Shown piece after piece: positions 1-9,930 of a stretch of DNA of 64,000 nt; the first letter of the stretch is position 1; each line of letters opens with the position of its first letter. The translations under genes and the position numbers were made by a program. Source of the stretch: Rhea pennata. Taxonomy: Eukaryota > Chordata > Aves > Rheiformes > Rheidae. Location of the stretch: contig NC_084663.1 of the NCBI RefSeq assembly GCF_028389875.1, forward strand, positions 13,344,666 through 13,408,665. Direction: 5' to 3'. The notes beneath the pieces were generated by a model. That model did not search any database and had not been told where the DNA came from. It worked only from the letters and a program-made list of their open reading frames with translations.

Positions 1-460
1 GCGTCTGTCAGGGCGAGCGCAGCTGCCGAGGGCGGGCACGGCGAGGCGGGACGGCGGGCGCCGGAGCGGGCCGGGCCGGGCCGGGGCGCGCGGCGGGAGG
101 GCCCCTGGCGCCCAGCCCGCGCCGCCAGGCAGCCGCGGGGTGGGGAAGGGAGGCGGGCAGCCGCTCGCGAGATGGCGGGCGGGGCCGGGGCCGGGGCCCG
201 GGCCCGAGGGGCCGCCGCCCGCGGAGCCGCTTCTCCGGGCGGCGGTGGCGCAGTACGGCAGCTGGTGGAGGTGCGGGCGCGCCGGGCGCTGTTTTCCCTC
301 TAATTCTTGGGGCTTTGGGGCTCCTTCCTGGCGCTGTTCGCTGCGAGGACGGCTGAGGGTAATCCTTGCAGCCCCTCAGCCAGCACCTGCTTCCACTAGC
401 TGCGCTTGGGAAAGGTTTTTGTTCAAAAATAAGGGAAGTTCGGAGTGGGGCATGTCCTAG
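1..460. promoter_or_regulatory. CpG-island promoter, probably bidirectional (expected RSBN1L / divergent RNA)
   Basis: Very GC-rich with dense CpG, in sharp contrast to the AT-rich DNA that follows; it carries repeated GGGCC runs at about 67-90 and 181-205 and continues past the left edge. In human the gene after the PTPN12 3' end is RSBN1L, transcribed in the same direction as PTPN12 and sharing a promoter with the divergent non-coding RNA APTR (RSBN1L-AS1). The same order here would put RSBN1L on the minus strand just left of base 1. I did not recognise RSBN1L N-terminal protein in the minus strand of this stretch, so its start codon should be outside. The CpG island is seen directly; the assignment to RSBN1L is inferred from synteny. 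Confidence 0.75.
165..178 (+). promoter_or_regulatory. TCGCGAGA core element overlapping a YY1-type ATGGCGG site
   Basis: The 8-mer TCGCGAGA at 165-172 is the core of the TCTCGCGAGA element of TATA-less CpG promoters. It runs directly into ATGGCGG at 172-178, the core of the YY1 site, which in many human genes lies just downstream of the start site in the sense direction. The plus orientation of ATGGCGG suggests a plus-strand transcription start close to 140-170. The motifs are seen; their function is inferred. Confidence 0.5.
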
Positions 461-490
461 GGGATTGTGCTGACAGGAGCCTGGGAGGTT

Positions 491-528
491 ATGTCGTCTC
501 TTGAGCAAGAGCCACCACAGCGCTCAGG
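491..528 (+). CDS. Candidate first coding exon of an unidentified divergent transcript
   Basis: An ATG at 491 opens MSSLEQEPPQRS and then meets a donor AGG|GTAAGC at 528/529. The matching acceptor would be TTCTAG at 1396-1401, giving an intron of 873 nt. Spliced to the exon at 1402, the frame continues (phase 2) as GFTAVINNGSSNYVSGS and on to a TGA at 1499-1501, 45 residues in all. I do not recognise the product. The transcript may be non-coding, like APTR in the same position in human. The frame competes with a different open frame in the second exon. Confidence 0.2.
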
Positions 529-1401
529 GTAAGCCTTCAGTCCTGATGCTGCAAGGATTTGTTTTCATAGACGCTTTGTGTAGAAAACTGAGGCTGCAGC
601 AGCACGCCTGGTTCAGCCCGTTTCCCGTGTGCTCCCCATGTAGCAGAGGAAGCGAGCTTAAAAGCTGGACTCACCTGTGGGCCTGGTTTGATGAAGGCAA
701 ATATCAGTGCCTGCTGCTCTGTGATGCGCCATCTCGCCAGCGTATTCAGCTGTCAGGTGCCGGCAAGATCGCTGACGTCCAGCCGTTATTGCTTGGGTAA
801 GGAGACTGCAGTTCTGCTTCCTTCAAGGCAAAAGGCAGCATAGCCCTGAAGACAGGAGTCACGGATAGGAGGCCCTTACTGCTGCCTTTGGCAACCAGGG
901 CTGAGAGCTGCTGCTCAGGTGCAGTCTACTGAAATTCTCCCAAACCATGTTGTATGCAGGGAGCAGTCACAGAAATGAACAAAAAGATAAGCGTGGTCCG
1001 TGGAGTTTTTCCGTTGCCAGGCTGCTGTGCAGGTCAATCTTGTCAATCCTTGTCATAAGAGAAGGAACAAATTAACTACCAAGTTGACTATATCTGCCAG
1101 ACTGCTGCCCAGATGAAGCTGCTTTGTGATGTCTTTGGGAGGGTGAAGTTTCTGATGTTTGCGATTTTGGTTGATTGGGTAGGTTTGGGGTTTTTGTTGT
1201 TGTTTTGTTTCATTCTTCACATTCTACTTTCATTTGAACTGCAGCTGATTAGCCTTAGACTAAATTTGCTCCTAGCACTGTGCACCTCCTCTTTTTTGAT
1301 CAGTCATAAGCCAGGATGAATACAGTTGAACATTCATCTCAGAATAAATACTTTATATCCTGTCAGCTCTGTTACAGGTAGTGTTCTTCCTCTGATTCTA
1401 G
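529..1401 (+). other. Probable first intron of the divergent transcript
   Basis: Begins GTAAGC and ends CTAG. It contains a 99-codon open frame (501-800) with no recognisable domain, and a T/G-rich stretch near 1180-1215. Nothing else is seen. Confidence 0.3.
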
Positions 1402-1556
1402 TTTCACTGCTGTAATTAATAATGGATCCTCAAACTATGTTTCTGGATCTGATGGTGGGAGACACGGCATCTATCAAAGCACAGAAAAAAACATTTCATG
1501 ACATATTTGAGCACGATTCACTTAACATCCAATCCAAGCGGAAGAACAGCTACAAG
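1402..1556 (+). CDS. Candidate second exon of the divergent transcript, unknown product
   Basis: A good acceptor (TTCCTCTGATTCTAG, ending at 1401) and donor (TACAAG|GTAAAA at 1556/1557) bound a 155-nt exon. An ATG at 1422, preceded by an in-frame TAA at 1413-1415, opens a frame that stays open for 45 codons to the donor in phase 0. It starts MDPQTMFLDLMVGDTASIKA and ends KRKNSYK, polar and lysine-rich. A possible next exon follows an acceptor at about 3489 or 3500; joined at 3501 in phase 0 it would add about 24 codons before a stop. I recognise no family. The exon boundaries look real; coding status is uncertain, and a non-coding APTR-like RNA is at least as likely. Confidence 0.3.
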
Positions 1557-4500
1557 GTAAAAAGCTACCTGTATTTGCTGGCATAACTAGGCTAGGCCTA
1601 AAACTGAGAAGGTCATCTCTAGCTCCCTCACAGATTTACTACCTGCGTAAATCAGAAAGAACAACCTATGCATTTTAATATTTCTAAAACAAGGAATTTT
1701 AGATACTTCATGCTACTCCAGCACTTAGCAGGTTTTAAAAACAGGTTAATCTTACTTCCCTGCTGGTACTGATACCAAATGAACGGTATGTTCAATCCAT
1801 TCAATAAATTTATACTTAGGATTAGATAATATATTTTTCACACTCTCATCTTTAGGAACTCTCAACAGTAGAAAAACAGCGTTTCCCAGTCCAGTTCTAG
1901 TTAGGAACTTTACTGTAGCTCTTCAGCTAGAGTAAATGCTAGGTTGTGCTTTTGGACCAAGGAAATTGGCAGAATAGCCAGAGTATTTCTGCAAAGTGTA
2001 GCTTAGCACTCAGTAGTAATTCCATCAGGACATATCATTGTCAAATCCCCTTATAGTCTGGAACAAGCACAAGCTGTCAGCGTAGCATTGTGGCTGGCAG
2101 AGACCGTCACCAAATAGAGTCCTGTGATCTGCTGAGCTCCATGGATCAAGCTCTCAGGACTATATTGGCCACAACCCTTGTGAAATACCAAAGTCACCTA
2201 AAAGCGCAAGATTATGTTTCTGCTGAAGGCTTGTTCCATGCACAACCTTTTCAAGATTTATTAGGCTAATTATGTATGCAAATATCTGAATACTTCTGAA
2301 TGTACACTTAACACTAATGCAATTAATAGTTAAGACAAATGAAATCATATTTCTAAACTTCTAGTCTTTCTAGACTTGTTAGATTTCTAAATCAAAAATA
2401 AAGCATGGAATCATAATGAAAGACAAATGTTAAAACACATGTAAAGACAAAATTGGTGTAAGTATGGGGGAAGTCAGGGCTGAGATTTTAAAGGTGACAC
2501 CTAAAGTAATAAATGTACAGCAAAATTTAACAGTAGACAGTATGCTACTAAACTTCAGTCAAACTATTAGGGGTTTTTGCTTTTCAAAGTAGCATACTAT
2601 GCTTGTAAGATTAAGCCAAGTTTTTATTAGTTCATTCTTTAGAAAATTCAGAAGTAAAGCAAGGTGAAATAGTACCCTATTATGTATAATTATTGTTTGT
2701 TGGAGGGTAGCATGACTAATGTTTGGAGGTTTTGCTATCTCATACCCATTTGTCGGCAAGGTAAATTATACGATGCTTGGAATTCTGAAGCTAGTTCTGG
2801 GTTTAAGTTCTCACAATCCTACTGCCAACTGGCTGCTAGCCTGGCAAGTGCTGTGTTCACACTACAGAATTAGGTGTTGTTCCTGTCGCTTATTTTGTCG
2901 TTGATCACATGGATACATTAAATTGCTAAGCCATACTCATGGTGAACCTTCATTCTAAAATATTTAAGCCAAATTTCAATGCCTCTTCCTTTGAACTTCT
3001 TTTTACTTTAATTGTACTTTGTGTGCTCACACATACACAACAACCAGACTCTTCTGAGCAAGAGACTGTCAAAGTGACAAACAAAAAATGCTTCAGAATA
3101 AGAAGTAGTTTTGGAGGGAAAAAAAAAAAGGAGCTAAGGGGTAAATACAAACCATTTTGAAGGAGAGAGAAGGCTGAGTGATTATGCTGTCCTTAGTAGT
3201 ACATTAAAAAGAGAACATTAAATTCAATACTACATGCAATATTTTACTTCACTGGAAATCCAAAAGCAGTACAAAGCTCTGAAAGAGCCGTACCTCAAAC
3301 ACAAGACTGTACAGAATACAAGTTAAAATCACAAATTTGTTCTGTCTTTAAGAGAAAAAAGCAGAATATATATGCTTATAATAAAACAATGCAACCTAGA
3401 GAAACACTATAAAAAATGTTGCCCCCAAAACCAAACTATTACAGAGAAATATAGCAGTATCTCATGTTGTAACTCCATTCCTCCACAGTGGCTGCACAGA
3501 GATTGATGAACTCATTGAGTCTCGTGGAAATCAATCATTTGTGGAATGACTGCAGCAAGATAGAGAATCCATGAATACAGAAACAGTGGAAGCTTACCTG
3601 TCTTGGAAGAAGAATTTAATCTGATTATGGAAACTGTGGTTTTTTCTATAATTTTATATGCACTTAAGGAAATCTGTGAACATTTTCTAGGCTATGAAAA
3701 TCTAAAAGACCAAAACCAAGAAGGTAAAAATGCCAGATATATTAGTCCAAATGTCCAACATACATTAAAGAAAAGCTTACCAGAATTTTGGCCTACTTAT
3801 TATAAAAGGGTTGTAATTTTAGTTAGAAAAATTATGAAGTATTGAATACTGATATTAATAATCAAAATATTTATTTAATTTTGTTTTAAGAACTATGGAA
3901 ATACTTCTAATGATTGCAACTTCTAAGCAGGTTAGTGTATATGTATATATTTTAAAAAATTGTCAAATTTCAGACATAGCATATAATACGTAAAAAAACA
4001 GGTAAGTGGTCTTTTAATAAGATCTGATCATATTAAATTGGGGGTTTTTTTGATGCTCTTAACTACCTAGCAAGGTGATGCTCCAGAGCCTTACTGATGT
4101 CAACAAGTAAAAATATAATATCCAGAAACATTGCTTAATCTCTTCATAGTTTCAACAGTTTGATTCCTATCCACTGATTTCCTTGGTTTGGCATCTGTTC
4201 AGTTTCTAATTTATACATACAAATACTTGTGCCAAAAATAAATTTAAAACATTTGATAACACTTAGATATATTTGTACTGGATTTTGTCTGCAAAATTTA
4301 CTAAATGTAACTTTTACTGTTATTAATTTTTCCTACAATTCATTACTAGTAAATTTATTCACTTTTGGAAATGAGTTGAAAAAAAACAGCCTTTTGTGCG
4401 TAAGATTGTATTTACAAATACATTTTCACCATGTAAAAATGGGATTTATTAAAAAAAATCGGAAAAGCTTCATTTTTAAGTCAAAGTTTTCAGCTTCCTC

Positions 4501-6932
4501 CACACACAACTTGTATTTAACATGTGGAATGCCTTAGATCCTGTATTTCTCTTCTGAAGTATAATAATCACAGCAATGGAGCAAACTTGAAAAAAAGTAA
4601 CACACACAAACAATATTTTCTTGCACCTAAAAAGATCACTTGCTTTGCTTTTTTTAAGCATTCAAATATTTAAACTCTTTGAAACATCCATTGGATTTTT
4701 CAATATAATAGGAACATAATTAATGATTAAAGCATAAGCATGGAAACAGCAGGCTGCAAGTCAAGCAAATCTCTATTTCCTTGAATTCAGAAAAAAAAAC
4801 ACTGAAAAAAAGCCTTACCCAATTTACTGTCCTTCATCCATAAATGTTTATTTTTTGAAATTAATTTTCTGCATGTGAAGTTGCTGTGGCATGAATGAAG
4901 CTGCAGGTTTATGACTTTGGAGTTTTTATAGATTAATATACTGCTCATTAGCATTAATATCAAGATATTACCCTAATCTTCTGGTCTGCATGGATAGTTA
5001 CACCGATAGTATTTTTTTTTCATTTTCCTTAAGATCACTACCACAATAGTTACCTCCACTTAAATCATTTCAGGGTCAGACCACGTTAGGATTTATTCGT
5101 CAAATCCTACCGTACTTATTTTAAAAAAACAACACAGAATCTAAATCTTCTTGCTGCTAGAGCAAGACTGTGGTTGGCCCATCCTTAGTTGTTGGTTTGT
5201 TTTGTTTTTTTTTTTAAAAAAGGCAGTAACAAATGTTATTACAACAGGAGAATCCCTGAACTTCACAACTGAGTTTTCTCTGGTTTGTTTTGACTTTTTT
5301 GACCTTTTTTATAGCATCACTGAAGAATTTTGTGAATCCTAGTTTTCTCAAATATCCTTATATCAATGTCTGTCAATCTAATAATTCATTACTTTATCTA
5401 GACAATGAAAATACCAAGATATTTTTGAAAAAATGGGATATCTTCACAAGAGATTTTAATCCAGTTCTTTCTAATCAGTCTGTTAATTAGAAAACATCCT
5501 TATAATTTCTAGTCAGTTGCATATGCCTACATAACCTACAATCTCTTCCTTAAATTCTATTTTAAACTTCTCTATTGTAGATTTTCCAGCCTTCTCATGT
5601 ATCGAGTATTATTCAAGTACAGTATAGGACACAAATCCCAGTTCTTCAGTTACTAGTCTGTTTTGCCATATACTCTAAACATATTTGTCTTATTTCTTCC
5701 TATATACATATATTTGTTTAAGAATTCATTTACACAGTAACCATTAAATATGCAAAGAAATAGATTCAGATAGTCTGAAGACAACACTGCAATCATTGTA
5801 TTTATTCTTTCATATTTGCTACCTCTTGAATTTAAGAGCGTCTTGCTAATTCAAGGCTGCCCGTAGAATTCAGGTGGAATTAGGCCAGCTGATCTTGGCC
5901 AAGCTGTGCGTAGGTAAGGATTATAATGTGTTTCCCTATGCCAAGGACTTAATTTTTTTTAAGTAAAGGTTGGGATGTTGAGGGGAGGATAGGGGGACAG
6001 GCAAGAATACTTAATTTTAAAAGCTCAAATACAAACAAATGCGAAAAAAAAAAGCATTCTTGATAAAAAAAGCAGGAGATACATTGCATGAGAAAGAAAA
6101 TTAGGTTTATAGCATTTAAGGCCAGAGCAAATCATTAGATCATCAACTTTTGCTTCCTTTATAATCACAGGCTCTTCACAGAAACAGTAGGCACAATCTA
6201 CTGTATGTACAGGTTTCCCAGACATGTCCTCTCATTTCAGCTGCTGGTTTGGAGGGAAAAAAAAAAAAAAGATTTTGGAATCTGTCAGAGCTTTGCAGAT
6301 TAGCAGATGTAGTAAGCTCAACAAGGGACCACAGCAGAAACCATCTGTGCACGCAGAACACACACACAACTCTGAGGCACAGGAGTTGTTATGGTGTGCA
6401 GAATATGGAGATTATTCTTCCATGCACCAAAAGCCCAACGTGCTCTGAGCCCGTAAGACCATAGGTACTGCCAAATCCAACTACCTGCGCACACGCAATC
6501 TTGCCAGCATATGCATATGTACCTGGGCTATCCTAAAAAGGGAAAAAACTGTGGTGACAGCCTGTGGGAATAAAAGAGAAAAGAAGAGGACATGAATTTG
6601 AATAACACTAGGAACTTGCCAGCAGCGTGTCAGAAACAAAACTTTGAAGGATTTAAGTGCGGGAGAGCTGTATATAACTGCTGGAGAAGAGAAGCATGGT
6701 TTGCAACAGTACTCTAGGCAAATTAGAGAGATGTTGAAATGCTTTGAAGCACTGGATGGAAATTAAGGTGAAATTTAAGCTTGCAAAGAATTATTTTATG
6801 AAGATGAGACAACAGAATTCTTCTGATGTGTGTTTTTCAAATGTGAATTAACCTATTCACTTTTTCCCACAAAAAAGTAATTTTATCAAAATGTGTCCAT
6901 GGGAAGAGTTTCATGCATTTGCTCTTTAATAG

Positions 6933-6973
<41 letters not shown>

Positions 6974-8600
6974 GGGGAGATTAAGTAACATGAAGCAAAT
7001 AAGACTGAAAAAGTATACAGTTTTGCAGTTTCTTTAAAAATATCACTAATAATTAACTGCAGGAGTAACTTACTAGGGATGTAGTTGATTATCAGTTGAG
7101 ATCTTTAAATCTGGACTGGATATCTCATGTGAGTTCCAGGCTTGATGCAGAGACTTGCAGTGATAAAGATTCATTTTGGTTTTCAACTCTAGCCTTCTAA
7201 GAAGAGTTAAAAAGTAGGAATTTGGCAGAAACCCTATGTGCTGTGGAACAGACAAGAAATAAATTAATGCCTTGAAGTCTGTGTCTGATTTTGGCCTTTT
7301 TGCTTAGGAAAATCTTGCAGGCTTCATAGAGGTAATTTAGTGTATAAAATTAACATATCAAGAGAGCAGTCAGGGAGCAGGAGAGAAGGCAAGGAGTCCC
7401 AGGCCAAGGCTATAGGCAGGACTCGCCGTGTCTGGGCAATCCTGGTTACCTTTGCAACTTTATGCATATTTGTGTGTGCACGATGGGCTTTCAAGCTCAA
7501 CTCTTTCATGAACAAAGTAGTGCTGAAATTATGACTGAATAAAGTTAGTTTATTTTATACTACAGGCATTTTTGTGCCCCTTCTTACCATTACTAAATGT
7601 TCCTCAGTTATGGCTAAACTGAATTTAAACTTTGGTGAGAAAAGCAACAGAGAGAGAAAATAGCCACTCGTGAGCAGAATGGATGCTTTATATGAGTTTA
7701 ATGACAAGAAAGGAGTGTGCTAAAATGATTGAAGGCAGACGGATATATAGGGCACCAGAATAGTAATACGCTGAGAGATCTATCTTTGTCTAAATTAAAT
7801 CCTATATTCCTCTCACCTGTGCCATCCAGAGCAAGAGTCCTTTGGTGACTCTTTGTAATCACTGGTCCATGATGCTATCATTTAGGAAATGAGAAAAACT
7901 GCAGCTCTAGTCGGAGTACTGTGGAAGCTGGGCTATCCTTTCTAAACACAGTTGGGGGGAAAAATGGCAACTATCAGCACTGTTGTGGTAATATTTACAG
8001 CAGTACGTAGCATTTGTTGGAAGATCAGACAGGACGGTTTCAAATCTGGAGTCAGAATCAAAAAAGCCTAAGGGGTAATAGGGCTGAAGCAGCAAGTGCT
8101 AAAGGAATTATCAGTGAAGTCACTACAGTGTCTTCTTAGTGTTACAACGCGGTATCCACGCATGGATGGGTACACAGCTCTTACATCCATCGCTGCTGTT
8201 TTCACCACTTTCAAATAAAAGTTTCTAACCTCCTTCCACCACCTCCAGTACGAGCAGAATTGTAGCAGGAGCCTGAGCTGGAACCGGGGAAGGTGATTTG
8301 GAGCCAGATGTTCGCAAGCAGGGAAGACCACTCAGGCTGAAGCACGTCAGGGTGCTTTCCCTGAGGAAGAGACAGTACCTAATCATCTAGAAATTGTGTC
8401 CAAACAGGCACTGCAATCATGGCTCTGCTTTTTACCATCCTTTCAGGAAAATACTGCATCAGCCTTGCTGCAGTTGTGAAAGCTTTAAGGTAGCGCACCC
8501 CTCTGAAGAAACAAAACCAGGGAAGGCTGCTGTGCGGAAGGGTAGTACTTAAAAATAACAGGTTAGCATCAGTCAACTCCAGCTGAACCTCAAAAAATAA
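1557..8600. other. AT-rich intergenic or intronic DNA without recognised genes
   Basis: No conserved coding exon was recognised on either strand. The longest open frames (3603-3845 plus; 4229-4537 plus) have low-complexity or hydrophobic translations that match nothing I know. Part of it may be intron or 3' exons of the plus-strand transcript that starts in the CpG island. The A35 tract at 6936-6970 is listed separately. Confidence 0.6.
6936..6970 (+). repeat. A35 homopolymer directly after AGATT
   Basis: Thirty-five consecutive A residues. The five bases before the tract together with its first A residues spell ATTAAA, a polyadenylation hexamer, but the upstream DNA shows no coding remnant. 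CR1 elements do not leave poly(A) tails, so this is probably an expanded homopolymer. Confidence 0.9.
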
Positions 8601-8657
8601 GAAAAAAAGTCCATTCTTGAGAGTTACAGATTTCCCCCAAACTAAAGCCTGTAAGAA

Positions 8658-8677
8658 TGCTCGTTAACTAACGAGCA
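8658..8677. repeat. 8-bp perfect inverted repeat with 4-nt loop
   Basis: TGCTCGTT, loop AACT, AACGAGCA. It lies in a locally CpG-richer stretch (8650-8880) in otherwise AT-rich DNA. Confidence 0.7.
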
Positions 8678-9600
8678 GTTCCCGCTAGCTACGCGTACCT
8701 GGTTTTACTGTCAGAGTTTAGGTCAGCAGCGGAAGAGATGCATTGAATTACAGACTGAAACCCCATCTCAGCCACGAGGAGCAAAGGGAGCGGAGTGGCC
8801 GATCGGAGGCGTTCTGCCGTTTAGAAGGGCACGAGGGTACAGAAGAGGTATACACTGCTGGCCAAACTCGCATGCGTTTAGAGTGGAATAGATAAAGGCA
8901 GCTCTCAAAAACAACTGGTTTGAACAGTCATTTCTTCCCTCTAACACTTTTTTGCAATGAGAACTGATGTATTTCTCAATAGGTTGCTATAGTTCCGTTT
9001 TAAAACTGAAATTCAGCTCCATTTCCTGATGATTCTTGTCCTCCTATCTCTGGTCATTTAGTATCTATGCTTTTTAAGAAACAGTTCTTTGGAGTACTTT
9101 TGGTTGTATGAAATTCAAATTTTGTGTCTTAGAGACTGGCACTTGTTTGTAGATTAACTACTAGTTAATCTTTCACTGCTCACTTCAGGTTTTCACTCAT
9201 GTAAGCAACAAACTTAAAAAATACAGTAAATAGCTTCCTGTTTATTTGTATTTTTTGTTCCACATTAGTAGCAGCAGCTCTTCAGATCAGTTGCCCTGGT
9301 AATTCTGCAACACAGTTATTCAAGATAAATTGTTGCAGGTAAAAACACATTTGCCTTAACATCATTTGGATTTTCTCTGATGTAGCAACATAATTGGTAG
9401 ATAATTGTACCTGAAGTCTCTAGACCATGGAATTAGAAAAGCAGCTCATGGAGACTTCAGGCTAGCAAGATCTTGTAGTTCTCAAAAGAACATAGTTTCA
9501 TTAAATAAGGGCACCCAGAATTTAAAATATCTGCGCTGGACTTTAGAACCCGGTCATGCTGGAGTGAGTAACGCTGCTGTAACTCCGATGCATCTCTATC

Positions 9601-9930
9601 AAAGCTTGAGCCCCGCCTTGGACATGGCAATCACCTGGCTCCTCCCGGCCTGTTCACGTGAAACGGCAGTTGTGGCGTACGTTGCTACTTGCACGGTCTT
9701 GCCCTGGCTTAGAAGCCGGACCGCGAAGCCTCCGTGACGGACAGCCCCAGATCCCAGGAAACGCGCGGAAGAGATTCGTCACCTCACTGCAGAGCTGCTC
9801 CGAGCAAAGCTCCCCCGCGCCGCTTCGGTTGCAGCTGTCGGGAACGAGGGGAAGGAGAGGAGAGGAGAGGAGAGGGACGCAAGCGGACGACTCCTTCCCG
9901 CGTGAAGGGGGCCTTATCACGGAAAGGAGA
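9601..9930. promoter_or_regulatory. Isolated intergenic CpG-dense patch, possible promoter or enhancer
   Basis: By hand count about 29 CpG dinucleotides occur in 330 bases, close to or above random expectation for the local GC content, whereas flanking DNA is CpG-poor. It contains an E-box CACGTG at 9655-9660, a GGAGA purine repeat at about 9851-9876 and several CGCG clusters. Open frames cross it in more than one frame on both strands (for example 9658-9969 plus and 9654-9920 minus), as expected of GC-rich DNA; none shows a known domain. It could be the promoter of an unannotated transcript or a distal element. Confidence 0.5.
9851..9876 (+). repeat. GGAGA purine microsatellite
   Basis: About five tandem GGAGA units inside the CpG-dense patch. 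Confidence 0.8.

Noticed and set aside
8..508. 166-residue minus-strand open frame in the CpG island as RSBN1L N-terminus
   Set aside because: The translation is Pro/Arg-rich and does not resemble the RSBN1L start; long frames are expected in very GC-rich DNA.
3603..3845. 80-residue plus-strand frame as an exon
   Set aside because: No splice support matching the upstream exon phase and no recognisable family; AT-rich chance frame.
5900..6970. Processed pseudogene ending in the A35 tract
   Set aside because: No coding remnant, no target-site duplication found by eye, and such copies are rare in birds.
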